A DNA stretch of 64,000 nucleotides from Coix lacryma-jobi var. lacryma-jobi (lineage: Eukaryota; Streptophyta; Magnoliopsida; Poales; Poaceae), in assembly GCA_009763385.1 (NCBI GenBank), contig CM019823.1:173692503-173756502 (forward strand). Reading direction: 5' to 3'. The translations under genes and the position numbers were made by a program. The stretch's first letter is position 1; each line of letters starts with the position of its first letter. Positions 44,801 through 57,430 of the stretch are shown here, piece after piece. Below the pieces are notes generated by a model that saw nothing but the letters and a program-made list of their open reading frames with translations, did no database searches and was not told where the DNA came from.

Positions 44801-46096
44801 GGTGAAATTGAAGGTGGGAAAGCTTCACGAGCTCAAGGCGGAGCTTCTGAGTAGGAGGTGGAGCGGAGGAGAGTGTGGATCTGGAGAGTGCTGGCCACGG
44901 TGGCGGAGGTGGATGCGGAGGTCGAAGCTCCGGCGGCTTATATAGCCGCGGCTATGGGACGGTAGAGAGCTCGAGGTCACGCGGTTAAGGTTTGCGGGGG
45001 CGTGCGCACTCGATTGCGCTCTGGCGGATAAGCTGGCGCGCAGCCGGGGCTCGGGCGCAATGCTCGGCCGGCGATGGCCACGCGGCGGCGGCGGCTGGGC
45101 ACTGTAGGGGCCGAGAGCGATGGTCAGCGCTCGCGTGCGAGCGCGGAGGGAACAGGGGAACATCGGTGGCAGGTTGTGGCGCGTGGGGAGCAGCCGCCTG
45201 CGCTGCAGCCGCAGCGCCGGCGCCATGGCCGGGCCCCCCTGGCCTCTGGCTCTACGGGAAGAAGAACAGTGCTAGGGTCTAGGGTTTGACTTTTGCTGGT
45301 TTCTGAATTTGCAAAAATCTCCCAAAATTTGAACTGTGCGACAAAACTCAAAACACCAAAGTTGTTCAGAAAAGAGAGGTCTACAACTTTGTCAATATGA
45401 ACATTTTCAAATTCCAAATAGTTTTTGAACTACATTCAAAAACAGAAAAGGGGACACTTTTCAAATTTGATTCAAATCAAAATTACTTTGGATTTCAAAC
45501 TGAAACTTGAAAATCTTCCAATATGAAAGTTGTTCCATTTGACAAAACCTATAACTTTGCTAATATACACTTTTTCTGAAACTCAATAGTTTTTGAATAA
45601 CTTTTTAAAACCGAAAAGGGGACAAAAACTGGAATTTGAATGAATTTGAAATTACTGCAAACTTTATATAGAAACATGGAAATCTGTAAATACCAAAGTT
45701 GTTCCTCTAGGTCAGATTCACAACTTTGCTTTTTGAACCAACTCAAAATTTTGAATTTTGAAAAGTTATCAAAAAGGGAATAAATCCAGGATTGGGATTT
45801 TAGGGTTTTGCAAAAGGAAACTCAATTCAAATCTGATTTTTGAACTTTGATCAAAGCATCAAACATCAGGGCACTAACTTTGAACAAAATTACATAGAAC
45901 TAGGCACAGAGGTGTGAAATTACCATTTTGCCCCTATAGGAAGAAGTGGGCTAATAAGGGTTTTTGCAATAGGGATACATCACATAAAATGATACATTAA
46001 GCAAATGCATACATGAAATCATGATCAAGAGATTAATGATGCTAATGATGATATAGTGAATTACATGCTTAATACACTAAACACAGGAGGGTTACA
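41837..46096 (-). repeat. 3' LTR of the Gypsy element (4260 bp)
   Basis: Opens TGTAACGTAACGGC and closes GGGTTACA. It includes a GC-rich promoter-like block with a minus-strand TATATAAG at about 44938-44945 and AT-rich flanks. The open frames within it (for example about 42500-45300) are not protein genes; they recur in shifted phases in the other LTR copies. Confidence 0.95.
44938..44945 (-). promoter_or_regulatory. TATA box in the Gypsy 3' LTR
   Basis: The minus strand reads CTATATAAGCC inside a GC-rich block. Counterparts are at about 54845-54853 and, on the plus strand, 60889-60897. It fits the LTR core promoter. Confidence 0.6.
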
Positions 46097-47493
46097 GCCT
46101 CCCCCCCTTAAAGAAATCTCGCCCCGAGATTCTGCGTCTTAAGAAAGGACAAAGAAGAGATAAAGGCAAAACTTTACATAGACAGAGATTCGAGAAAGTG
46201 GGGTAGTTCTTTGCCAAGAAGTCTTCAGATTCCCAAGTAGCTTCTTCTTCTGAGTGCTGGTTCCACTGGATTTTGTACCACCTTGTGGTAGTTCTTCGAG
46301 TAACTCGATCTTTGTGATCCAACACGCGAACTGGATATTCGAGTAGGATAGATCAGGCTCTAGCTCGACACCTTCAACTTCCACGACATGTTCTGGTACT
46401 CGGAGGCACTTCTGAGTTGGGAGACATGGAAAACATTGTGGACAGCAGAGAGATGATCGGGCAACTTCAGCTTGTAAGCTACCTTGCCACAACATTCCAA
46501 AATCTCAAACGGACCAATGTAGCGGGGGTGCTAACTTTCCCTTACTCCAAAACGAGTGACTCCTTTGGTTGGTGAGACCTTGAGATATACGTAATCTCCA
46601 ACTTGAAACTTCAGAGGTCGACGTCTCTTGTCAGCATAACTCTTTTGTCGGGATTGGGCAATCTTCATGTTCTCTTGTATCTGCTTGACTTCTCTTCCAT
46701 ATCTTTGACAGGTCAACTCCAAAGAATCTCTTTCTCCGGGCTCAGACCAACTGAGGGGTGTATGACAGCGACGACCGTACAGTGCTTCAAATGGTGCCAT
46801 TTTGATGCTTTCTTGATAACTGTTATTATATGAGAACTCTGCCAAGGGCAAACAGTCATCCCAAGTATCAGCGAAAGTGAGCACACATGCTCTCAACATA
46901 TCCTCTAATACTTGGTTGACTCGCTCAGTTTGTCCATCTGTTTGCGGATGATAGGCTGTACTATGCAAGAGCTTGGTTCCAAGTGAGGTATGGAACGCTT
47001 TCCAGAACTTTGCGACAAACTGAGTACACGATCTGAGATGATGGTCTTGGGAATACCATGGAGCTTCACTATGTTGTTCTTGTACAAGGCGGCATACGTG
47101 GGACGGGCATAGTGGTCTTGACTGGCAGAAAGTGAGCTTGTTTGGTGAGTCGGTCCGATTACCCAAATGGAATCAAAACCTTTCCGAGTCTTGGGTAGTC
47201 CATTGATAAAATCCATGCTGATATCTTTCCACTTCCAGGCAGGTACAGATAAAGGCTGCAATTCTCTCCAGGCTTCATGTGCACGGCTTTGACTTTTGAC
47301 AGGTGTCACAGCGAGCGACATAGCGAGCGATTTCAATCTTCATCTTTGTCCACCAGAACTCTGCCTTAGATCCTGGTACATCTTTGTTGCTGCCGGGGTG
47401 GATGGAAAACCTAGACATGGTGTGCTCGTCAAGGATCAACTGTCTCAACTCAGGCACCTTGGGAACTACTAGACGGTTCTTGAACCAAAACAA
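46092..47493 (-). pseudogene. pol: Gypsy integrase and chromodomain (frameshifted)
   Basis: In several frames: the zinc-binding/H2C2 segment with PGSNKDVPG and CDTCQKSK (47493-47275), the core with SVPAWKWKDISMDFINGLP (47336-46905), and FHTSLGTKLLHSTAYHPQTDGQTERVNQVLEDMLRAC with NNSYQESIKMAPFEALYGRRC (47166-46531). The chromodomain-like YKIQWNQHSEEEATWESEDFL is at 46325-46092. At least three frame changes prevent a single product. Confidence 0.88.
46097..46110 (-). other. PPT of the Gypsy element
   Basis: The minus strand reads TAAGGGGGGGAGGC directly beside the 3' LTR. Confidence 0.85.
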
Positions 47494-49056
47494 CCTACAT
47501 CATCGATCCTGAAACAATCAGCCTTACGGTCTGGACCTTTCGATGATGTGCTTGATTCCAGGGGGTTATCCTTCTGTGCAGCGATGACTTGTTCCTTGAC
47601 CGATGTTTATATCCTGACATTGGTCCAGGCTTCCTTGCGGAACTATCTCAATACCCATCCTTCAAGGTCATGCACAAGGAAAGATCATAGGGCTTCGTCG
47701 TCCGACAGTTGCAGTATGACTTGCGACTGAGGGCATCGGAAACTACATTTGCCTTACCAGGATGGTAATGCACTTCGATATCATAGTCCTTGATTAACTC
47801 AAGCCATCTTCGCTTGTTCGCTCTTCTTGGGTGAAGATTACTTCAGGCTTCGGATCCTTTCTCTTGTGATCGGTGGATGTCACAGGTACTGCCCAACAGA
47901 TAATGACGCCATATCTTCAAAGCTGTACCAATGCTGCTAACTCAAGGTCAGGGTGGGATAATCTCCTCATGTCGCCTAAGCTGCCGTGAGGCATACGCGA
48001 TCACTCGACCTCTTGCATCAAAACACAGCCTAACCCAGTACCAGATGCATCACAGTATACATCAAAGGGTTTCTCGATGTCTGGTTGAGCTGGACTGGTG
48101 ATGTATGTAGTTAGCAGTTCTTCAAGGCTTGAAAAGCTTGCTCACAGGCTGTTGACCAAACAAAATCCACGGAATTCTTAACAACTCTGTGATAGGCTTG
48201 GCAACTCTGGAAGAGTCTGGGATGAAACGACGATAGTATCCAGCCAGTTCCATGAAGCTGCGAACTTCGCGGACAGTGGTAGGTGGCTTCCAATCCAAGA
48301 TTATCTCTGCCACTTTTTCAGGGTCAACTGACACCACCTTCAGCGGACAGGACATGACCAAGGAATTGAATTCGATCTAGCCAGAATTCACATTACTGAA
48401 CTTGGCATACAGCTGGTGATCTCTGAGACGAGAGAGAGAACGACACGAAGATGCATGGCATGATCTTCAGGAGTTCTTGAATAAACAAGGATGTCGTCAA
48501 TGAACACGACTACAAACTTTATCGAGCTTGGCATGAAAACAGAGTTCATGAGATACATGAAATGAGCGGGGGCATTGGTCAAGCCAAAAGACATGACCAA
48601 GTACTCATATAGGCCGTATCTGGTGGTGAAAGCTGTTTGGGAATATCTTCGGGACGACGAATCTTTATTTGGTGATAGCAGATCTGAGGTCAACTTGGAA
48701 AACACTCTGGCTCCAGATAACTGGTCAAACAGAAGATCAATGCGAGGCAAGGGATATTTATTTTTGATGGTGACCTCGTGAGCGGGCGATAGTCAACGCA
48801 CAGACGAAGGCTTTGTCCTTCTTCTTCACAAGATAGCAGGACAGCCCCCAAGGAGATGAATTGGGCGAATGAGACCCTTATCCAATAGCTCTTGCAATTG
48901 GATCTTCAGATCTGCCAACTCCTGGGAGGCATTCGGATAAGCTCTACGGGCTATAGGAGCAAGTCCCGGGCTTAGCTCTATGGCAAACTCAAACATCACG
49001 GTCAGGAGGTAGACCAGGTAAATTTCAGGAAAGACATCAGGGAACTCGCAGACCAC
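47494..49056 (-). pseudogene. pol: Gypsy reverse transcriptase and RNase H (frameshifted)
   Basis: Fragments in order: an RT N-terminal part with EFPDVFPE and LLDKGLIRP (49056-48826), RT fingers and palm with RIDLLFDQLSGARVFSKL, TRYGLYEYLVMSFGLTNAP and the catalytic FIDDILVYS (48750-48388), and the connection with SFMELAGYYRRFIPD (48361-48122). RNase H follows in decayed form up to about 47500. Frame changes occur roughly every 200-400 bp. Confidence 0.85.
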
Positions 49057-49261
49057 GGGGATATCTCGGATCCTTGATCATAGGTAGCATTTAGCGGTGT
49101 GTGGTAGCTGGTTTTGAAGGCATAGGAAGTTGGAGAAGGAGTTTGGAGGTACTGTTAGGAAATCCACTCTCACAACTCTATTCAAGATGGTCTATCATGG
49201 CTTTATACGACACATACAATTCATGCCTAAGATGACATCTATTCTTGATCGCGCAGTACTA

Positions 49262-50622
49262 TCATGGTGGTAGGAAAGACATGTTTTCCCAAACATTACT
49301 GGTATTACTGCGGACCACTTCCTTAGTATTTATCCGCCCTCCAGGCGAAAGTATGCAGAAACTTTCTTTTAACTCCCCCATGGGCAACTCATGCTTGATG
49401 ACAAAAGTGCGACTGATGAAGGAATGCGATGCACCAGAATCAAACAAGACGACTGCAGGATGATTGGCAACAGGAAACCTACCGAGCATGACGGGCTCTC
49501 CGTCTGGGATGTTACTGACGGTGGTGAAGTAGACTTGCCCGTGCTTCCTGACAAGCTTGCCCTTCTGGACGTGCTGCTGCGGTGCACGGTGCTGCTGCTG
49601 TGATCCTCCAGGGCCTTTCTGTGCATGCTGGGCATTTTCTTGGGTTTAGGGCAGTCGCGAGACCAGTGACCAACTTGGCCACAGTTGTAGCATGGATGGT
49701 TGTAAGCTGTTTGTGGAGTGGTGACACGAACACCAGGGGCGTTCGGCTGAGTGGCACTTTGCTGGTTGGCATTGTGGGTGGTGGCCGCGGTACGAACGAC
49801 CACTTGCTGATGGGGTATGGGGCACGGTTTTGGTGGTGGCTGGGGTGGTAGATGATTCTTGGGCGCTTATGGTTGCTGGAGAAACTGCTAGACCCAGCCT
49901 TCTTCTTCTTCTTCTCTTCCTGATACTGGCGGTTGCTTTCCTCGAAAGCAACAGCACGGTCAACGACATCATGGTAGGATCCGTTTAGGTTGTTGGACAG
50001 ACCTCTGCGAATCTTAGGGTGCAGACCCCTGAGAAAACAATCTCTTCTTTTTCTCTGTGTTGACATAGTCGGAGGCATATTGGCTGAGGTGGTTGAATTG
50101 TCCCACGTACTGCATGACGGTGGAATCCTTCTGTTGCAGGGCCAAGAACTGATCCAACTTCATTCTCATCAATCCCGAAGGGATGTGATGTGCTCTGAAA
50201 GCGGTGCGGAACTCTTCCCAGGTCAGCTGGTGACCCTCTGGCTGGGCCGCCAACAGGTTGGCGTACCAGGCACTTGCAGGACCACGGAGCTGCTGAGAAG
50301 CGAACCGAGGCTTCTGGATCTCCGTGCAGTGCAGTAGACTGAACTTCTGTTCCATGGTGCGTAACCAGTCGTCAGCCTCGAGAGGTTCATCGGCCTTTGT
50401 GAAGACCGGTGGGCGTGTTTCAGTGAATTCCACATAGGTTGTCTCTTGGTTGTTGCGGCGACCACGGTTGCCGTTGTTCTGCTGCCCTTGATTCTGAGCC
50501 ATCAGATTGGCAGCGGCGGCCAAGGCTGCAATGGCATCTGCCAGGGTAGCTGGTACAGGTGGAGGGTTTGGGATGTTGGCATCATCAGAACCTCCGGCTC
50601 CGGTACGGGTGTTCACAGGCAT
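49262..50622 (-). pseudogene. gag: Gypsy gag and protease (frameshifted)
   Basis: Gag begins MPVNTRTGAGG at 50622 and shows the retrotransposon capsid region (ADDWLRTMEQKFSLL, QLRGPASAWYANLL, WEEFRTAFRAHHIP). It shifts frame near 50040, continues with FLRGLHPKIRRGL and a Lys-rich run, then reaches the zinc knuckle CYNCGQVGHWSRDC in another frame. The protease active site DSGASHSFIS is at 49489-49262, again shifted. Confidence 0.88.
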
Positions 50623-50843
50623 CTGTATAAGCAACTCGGAACTCAGCATAAGGATAAAGGTTCTGAAACAACTTGATTGACAACTTCACTGATACAAAGA
50701 TAGCTGGCTTGACAAAGATGACAACAGACTGATAAGGGAAAAGGCACGAAAAAAGATACATGCCAGACTTGGCAACAGACAGACTAACGCTCCCAAACCT
50801 AGACTAAGGTTTTAGGTAAGCAGATGGTACAGACACAAGGAGT

Positions 50844-51452
50844 CTAGTCATCATCGATGAAGATCAACTCTTCGTCATCATCATCATCCTCGATGATAAG
50901 CTCAGGCTCTTCCTCCTCTTCTTCATCTTCAACGTGGACATCTTCAGCAGGTTCCACTTCCTCATTCTGATCGGGCTCGTGTTCCACTTCAGGTTCTTCC
51001 ACGACTCCGTCTTCGGGGTCTTCCATAACCGGGGGTACCAAGGGATGGAGTTGATCATGCAGTTGATGCACTTCCTCGTGAAGCATATCATTGTACTGCT
51101 CGATCTGGGCGGTGTATTGCTGCAGTCCATGGAGCTGGGCTCTGACCACGTCCTCGCGGGTCCAAGCATCATTGCGCTGCTCGATAGCGCGAATCGTGTT
51201 CCGGTTAGCCTGTTCCAAGGAAGCTCGTGCCTCATAAAACTCCATGCGAGAAAGGTAGAAGTCATGCTCCATGTTCTCCATTTCAGCCTTCAGATTTTTG
51301 ATTTCCTCCTTCAGCTGCTTGCGGGTGCGGCGGGGAAAGCGACGACCATTGGAGGATTCTCCAGTCTCTTCTCCGGTGCGTGGCGCCAGCTGGTGACGCG
51401 GCACACCGTTCGGTCCAGTCGACTTGCGGGCAGTCCGCTTGATGATGGCCAT
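50844..51452 (-). CDS. Intact 202-aa coiled-coil ORF upstream of Gypsy gag
   Basis: ATG at 51452, uninterrupted to the stop at 50844. A basic N-terminus (KRTARKSTG to about residue 45) is followed by a helical, heptad-like stretch rich in Glu, Gln and Leu (about 45-135) and a very acidic tail (poly-Glu and poly-Asp from about 140 to the end). It lies between the PBS and gag on the element's coding strand. I recognise no catalytic domain. It is the only Gypsy frame here without a break. Extra ORFs before gag are known in some plant Gypsy lineages, but I cannot assign this one to a named family. Confidence 0.65.
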   Translation of the reverse strand: MAIIKRTARKSTGPNGVPRHQLAPRTGEETGESSNGRRFPRRTRKQLKEEIKNLKAEMENMEHDFYLSRMEFYEARASLEQANRNTIRAIEQRNDAWTREDVVRAQLHGLQQYTAQIEQYNDMLHEEVHQLHDQLHPLVPPVMEDPEDGVVEEPEVEHEPDQNEEVEPAEDVHVEDEEEEEEPELIIEDDDDDEELIFIDDD

Positions 51453-51750
51453 ATCTGGACAAGAGGTTATAGATGAGAAAGGCTAGCAAGAAAAAGGTAT
51501 AGGCATACTAACCCAACGAACTCTTTTATAAACTTAAGTGAATGTGACATGATGCATGAATCGTTCCTACGGAACAAGGCAATGCAACTACTAAGGTAAG
51601 GTACATAGGGCTTATACAAGTTGTCTTGCTACTAGTTGCCAAAGACAAGATGAGATGAGAGAAGCAATTTGGACTCAAAATAGTCAAGTTTAGTTTCCGT
51701 TAAAAACATTTTGAAGTTTTCGCAAAAAGATTGCAACGTCATAGTGAGAT

Positions 51751-51762
51751 GCTCTGATACCA
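51751..51762 (-). other. PBS of the Gypsy element (initiator Met tRNA)
   Basis: The minus strand reads TGGTATCAGAGC, three bases (GAG) inside the 5' LTR. Confidence 0.95.
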
Positions 51763-51765
51763 CTC

Positions 51766-54700
51766 TGTAACGTAACGGCTCTAATCCCATGGCCCACTGA
51801 TCACCGTCAACCACTGACAGTCGATCCGTACAGCAAGAGGTTAGGACCGGTTCCGCTACTGGGCTACATCAGTGCCCGTTGTCCGCAGGATCATCTCACA
51901 ATTCAGTTACAATCTCTTTAACATTTTGACAAGTAACATCGGAGTAAATAGCGGAAGACTTAGATAACAATAGTTTTACAAACCAGGGTTCCACATAAAA
52001 TTAAAGTGAAGTTATTACAGACCATAGTTCAAATAGATAGAGTCGGCAAGTAGCATATGACAACAACTTAAGGTAAAGATACATCCCCCAGCCCGAGGGT
52101 GAATAATCACTCATCGGCCTCATCGGCCTCTCCTGAACAACGGTCACACAGCAGGGTCCAAGGCATACTGAGGAATCTGCCATACCTGCAACATGGGTAA
52201 TAAACCCTGAGTACAAAGGTACTCAACAAGACTTACCCGACTAAAGAAAAAGGGAGAAGACTCAGGAATGAAGGCTTAGGGTAGTCAAGGTAAGGCTTAA
52301 GCAAGATCAAGTATTTTGCAGAAAAGCATTTTTTGTAAATCTTATTTTATTTTGAAAGGTTCAGAATTTCTCAATTCTTCATCATTCATGATTCATTTTA
52401 CATTTCAAAATATTCCTAGTTGAGAACCACTCTCCGTTGACAGTCAGTGGACCAAGTCTCCATAACCGAGGAGCAACGTTAATCCGGATAAAGAATACTC
52501 AGCTGAGGATCCCTATTCACACTGCATATGTAGCACCCAAGCTTGCATATGCCAACTCGTCTACCACGATTCCTCCAAGATTGGGCCCGGTCCTACGCCA
52601 CCCGGAAGTACAGTACACCACTCCAATCCGGGCCTCTAACCCACGTGGGTACATGCTACTCCTCCGCCATCTCTCCACTCCCAGTGCGCGGTTGTCGGTC
52701 CAATAATGGATTTCTCGGAGCCAGAGCTTTCCGTAGTATGTGAATAGTTACAAGTCTTGACCAGCAGGCCCCCATACGGATGGTCCCTACATTTTTCCGC
52801 CAGCGACAAGCACCTCGGGCCTCTAACCCAAGAGTACAGGTCCTGTCAGTTTTTCAACCCTGTCCCGGTCGGTGTCAACTGTTGAGTCCCGGACTACAAC
52901 ATGACGGCACCGTACGCAAGGACAACCTCTCCTTCCCATTGACTAAGTACGGATCAGATACTTAGCCAATAGTGGGAGTAAAGCCAAAATCCCATAAAGA
53001 TTCTTAAGTGATCACACTTTTGAAATTGGCCTTTTTATTGCAAATCTATTTAATAGCATTGCTAAGCATTTTTCAAATACTTTTTGAAAGGCAGGTATCG
53101 GGTGTATCAGTGGTCAAGGTGGATAGTGCATCAATTAGGATAGCACACAACTCCTATAAACCTAATGCAATAATTTAACTCAAAAGCATTTAAGGAAACA
53201 TTTTATAAATTCAAGGAAAGGGGTTAAATGCACCGGGGCTTGCCTTGGATGGCAAAAAGAGCGGGGTTGGTGGTGTAGGTGCCGGAGCTCGGGGTCGCCT
53301 CGGGGACAGATCCTTCGGTGGCTACCTCGACTTCAGGTCCTTCTTCGTCAACTATACGGATGCAATGATGAATGCTCATGAGAATGATGATATGGACTTA
53401 GGTGCAAGACAATTCCACTGATTTTAGATTACTTTTAAACAAAGCATGATTGAATTCTAGGTTGAGCATAAAAGGTAATCATTTCTTCCTTAAGCAATAT
53501 TGATTAACTAGCCCTTAATAATTATCCTAAGCACAACCAAACCTAGCATCACAACATCATAGACCAAAGGGTAGGGGTCTATGAACATCAATCAATCCAA
53601 AGATCACATCATCAACACTTATTACCAACCCTAATCCATCTTTTCTATTTTCTTAATTTATTTAAAAGGTCATTTTATGAAGTTGCTCCAAAATTACCAA
53701 ATTAATCACATAAGTTCATTATGGTGTAGATAGATGGAAAACAAATTTTCATAATTTTTGGAGGTCATTAAGGTGCTCAAATAAAATCAGACATTAATTA
53801 GCAAAAGGCACTATTTAACAATTAAAATAAAAGCTCAAAAATCAACTTGTTCCAAAAGACTTCAAAATTTTACCAGAGACTAAACATGGCATAAGAAGCT
53901 CACAAAAATTTGTCTCATGATTTTTGGAGTTATAAATCACTCTCCAAAAATACCAAAACCTTCATTTTTCAATTAAAAGGGGAATTTTACATTTTCAAAT
54001 TTTTGCACAAAACTCAAGTTTCATATTTTTATAAAATACTCCAGAGCATAAAGAGTCTACCACAAAAATTTCAGAATTTTTGGATGCACACAGAAAATCA
54101 TACAAAAAAGAGAAAACAGAACACTATTCACATCTCTCAGAAAGAGAAGAGCACTGTGCTCGTTCTAGGCCGGGCTCGGCGAGTCGCGGGGCTCGGGCGA
54201 AACGGAGAAGTGAGCCTCGGTCCGAGGCCGGACTCGGGCGAGACGGAGAGCATGCGTCGCCGAGGCTTGGGCTCGGTCGAAGCGGAGGGTCATGCGCTTG
54301 CCGAGGCTTGGGCTCGGGCGAAGCGGAGAAACAGGCCTCTGCCGAGGCGTGACTTGGGGCTCGGGCGAAACGGAGTTGAAGCAGAGGCCAAAGACTCGGA
54401 TGCTTACCACGTGTCGGAGGCAGGGCTCGAGGGTGAGGCTCGACTCGAGGGTGAGGCTCGACACGAGGCGAGGCTCGACACGAGCTCGAGGGAGAAGATG
54501 ACCGCGGCGGCGCGCTCCGGCGGTCCGGCGGTCCTGAGCAACAACAGCGACCGCAAGGGCCGGGTTAGAGTCGCACGGGGTCAAGGAACACAACACGGGG
54601 GTCGGGAGAAGGTATCTGTGGCCGGAGACGGCGAATTCCACGAACCCGAGCTCGCCGGGTTTCGGCCGGGGATGGGGACGGCGAGCTTACGCCGGGCAAA

Positions 54701-55997
54701 CGGCGGCGGGGAAGGTGAAATTGAAGGTGGGAAAGCTTCACGAGCTCAAGGCGGAGCTTCTGAGCTAGGAGGTGGAGCGGCGGAGTGTCTGGAGAGTGCT
54801 GGCCACGGTGGCGGAGGTGGATGCGGAGGTCGAAGCTCCGGCGGCTTATATAGCCGCGGCTATGGGACGGTAGAGAGCTCGAGGTCACGCGGTTAAGGTT
54901 TGCGGGGGCGTGCGCACTCGATTGCGCTCTGGCGGATAAGCTGGCGCGCAGCCGGGGCTCGGGCGCAATGCTCGGCCGGCGATGGCCACGCGGCGGCGGC
55001 GGCTGGGCACTGTAGGGGCCGAGAGCGATGGTCAGCGCTCGCGTGCGAGCGCGGAGGGAACAGGGAACATCGGTGGCAGGTTGGTGGCGCGTGGGGAGCA
55101 GCCGCCTGCGCTGCAGCCGCAGCGCCGGCGCCATGGCCGGGCCCCCCTGGCCTCTGGCTCTACGGGAAGAAGAACAGTGCTAGGGTCTAGGGTTTGACTT
55201 TTGGCTGGTTTCTGAATTTTGCAAAAATCTCCCAAAATTTGAACTGTGCGACAAAACTCAAAACACCAAAGTTGTTCAGAAAGAGAGGTCTACAACTTTG
55301 TCAATATGAACATTTTCAAATTCCAAATAGTTTTTGAACTACATTCAAAACAGAAAAGGGGACACTTTTCAAATTGATTCAAATCAAAATTACTTTGGAT
55401 TTCAAACTGAAACTTGAAAATCTTCCAATATGAAAGTTGTTCCATTTGACAAAACCTATAACTTTGCTAATATACACTTTTTCTGAAACTCAATAGTTTT
55501 TGAATAACTTTTTAAAACCGAAAAGGGGAAAAACTGGAATTTGAATGAATTTGAAATTACTGCAAACTTTATATAGAAACATGGAAATCTGTAAATACCA
55601 AAGTTGTTCCTCTAGGTCAGATTCACAACTTTGCTTTTTGAACCAACTCAAAATTTTGAATTTTGAAAAAGTTATCAAAAAGGGAATAAATCCAGGATTT
55701 GGGATTTTAGGGTTTTGCAAAAGGAAACTCAATTCAAATCTGATTTTGAACTTTGATCAAAGCATCAAACATCAGGGCACTAACTTTGAACAAAATTACA
55801 TAGAACTAGGCACAGAGGTGAAATTACCATTTTGCCCCTATAGGAAGAAGTGGGCTAATAAGGGTTTTTGCAATAGGGATACATCACATAAATGATACAT
55901 TAAGCAAATGCATACATGAAATCATGATCAAGATGATTAATGATGCTAATGATGATATGTCAAGTTAATTACATGCTTAAACACCAGAGGTGTTACA
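51766..55997 (-). repeat. 5' LTR of the Gypsy element (4232 bp)
   Basis: Near-identical copy of 41837-46096. I noted more than 25 single- or double-base length differences, mostly in homopolymers or short repeats, and relatively few substitutions. It closes GGTGTTACA before CCTTT. Confidence 0.95.
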
Positions 55998-57000
55998 CCT
56001 TTTGGGGAACAGAGCAGTAGTCATAGCACGTGGCCTGTTACTCTATGTATGTACAACCTTCCTTCGTGGTTATGCTTGAAGCGGAAGTTCATTATGATGC
56101 CAGTGCTCATCCAAGGCCCGAGGCAGCCTGGCAACGATATCGATGTCTACCTGAGGCCATTAGTTGAGGAACTCCTACTTTATGGAGTAATCAGGTGTAC
56201 GTGTGGGGATGATTACAACAGGAACACTTTGACCTGCGAGCATTGTTGTTCGTAACAATCAATGATTGGCCTGCTCTAAGTAATCTTTCAGGACAGTCAA
56301 CAAGGGATATAATGCATGCACACATTGTTTGATGACATGGATAGTGTATATTTGAAAAAATGTAGAAAGGTAGTGTATTTGGGCATCGTCGATTTCTTTC
56401 GATGAATCACCAGGTTAGAAAGAAAGGCAAGCATTTTAAAGGTGAGACAGACCACCGGAGCAAGCCTCGCAACAGAACTGGGGAAGATGTACTTGAGATG
56501 ATCAAGGATGTGAAAATAGTCTTTGGAAAGGGGACGGGCAGTGAACCTGTTCCGAAAGACGCTACGGGACACGCACCCATGTGGAAGAAGAAGTCAATAT
56601 TTTGGGAGCTACCCTATTGGCATGTACTAGAGGTCCGCCACGCGATCGACGTGATGCACCTGACAAAGAATCTTTGTGTCAACCTTCTAGGATTCATGGG
56701 TGTGTATGGGAAGTCTAAGGATACACTTGAAGCACGACAAGAGTTGCAGCGCATGAAAGAACGAGACAACCTACATCCAGAGAAGACAGATGATGGACGC
56801 CATTACTTAAGACCTGCTAGCTACACTCTTAGCAATGAAGAGAAGGAAATCATGTTTGAATGCCTAAACAGCATCAAGGTCCCATCTGGATTCTCCTCCA
56901 ATATAAAGGGAATAATAAATATGCAAGAGAAGAAATTCCTAAACTTAAAGTCGCATGACTGCCACGTGCTTATGACGCAATTGCTTCCGGTTGCTTAAAG
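55998..57000 (+). pseudogene. CACTA transposase, second part of Tnp2 domain
   Basis: The frame continues from the target duplication: NLPSWLCLKRKFIMMPVLIQ and GPRQPGNDIDVYLRPLVEEL are Tnp2 motifs following the DGMNPF at the other side of the Gypsy element. After about 56165 the frame shifts. From 56402 it reads the later Tnp2 region (MNHQVRKKGKHFKGE, KKSIFWELPYWHVLEVRHAIDVMHLTKN, LNLKSHDCHVLMTQLLPVA), ending with a stop at 56996-56998. Confidence 0.9.
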
Positions 57001-57430
57001 AGGAATTCTACCTCCATATGTACGTCTTGCCACTGTGAAGCTCTGTGCATTCCTCAATGCAATTTCTCAGAAGGCAATTAATCCACTAGAACTGGCTACT
57101 CTACAGAATGATGTGGTTCAATGTCTTGTGAGCTTTGAGTTGGTGTTTCCTCCATCCTTCTTTAATATCATGACACACCTCCTAGTTCACCTGGTCAAGG
57201 AGATTCATATTCTCGGTCCTGTGTTCCTACACAACATGTTCCCCTTTGAGAGGTTCATGGGAGTACTGAAAAATATGTTCACCAACGTGCTCGGCCAGAA
57301 GGAAGCATCGCCAAGGGCTACGGGACAGAGGAGGTCATTGAGTTCTGTGTTGACTTCATTCCTGACCTTGACCCGATTGGTGTTCCTGAATCGCGGCACG
57401 AGGGGAGGCTATGTGGAAAGGGGACACTAG
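57001..57430 (+). pseudogene. CACTA transposase, DUF4218-like part
   Basis: LCAFLNAISQKAI, PPSFFNIMTHLLVHLVKEI and GPVFLHNMFPFERFMGVLK match the DUF4218 region that follows Tnp2 in plant CACTA transposases. A stop precedes it and a frameshift occurs near 57295. Confidence 0.85.

Larger units (their letters stand above)
41837..55997 (-). mobile_element. Gypsy LTR retrotransposon, chromovirus (Tekay/Del-like), 14.2 kb
   Basis: LTRs are 41837-46096 (3') and 51766-55997 (5'); both end in TG...CA. The duplication CCTTT is exact at 41832-41836 and 55998-56002. Read on the minus strand the order is LTR, PBS, an extra ORF, gag, protease, RT, RNase H, integrase, chromodomain, PPT, LTR. RT before integrase makes it Gypsy, and the C-terminal chromodomain with very long LTRs points to the Tekay/Del clade. 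The coding part is broken into many frames. LTR differences are largely 1-2 nt indels. Confidence 0.95.

Noticed and set aside
42500..45290. Open frames inside the Gypsy LTR, including a 168-codon one
   Set aside because: They recur in the other LTR copies with shifted phase and length, which fits GC-rich LTR DNA, not protein selection.
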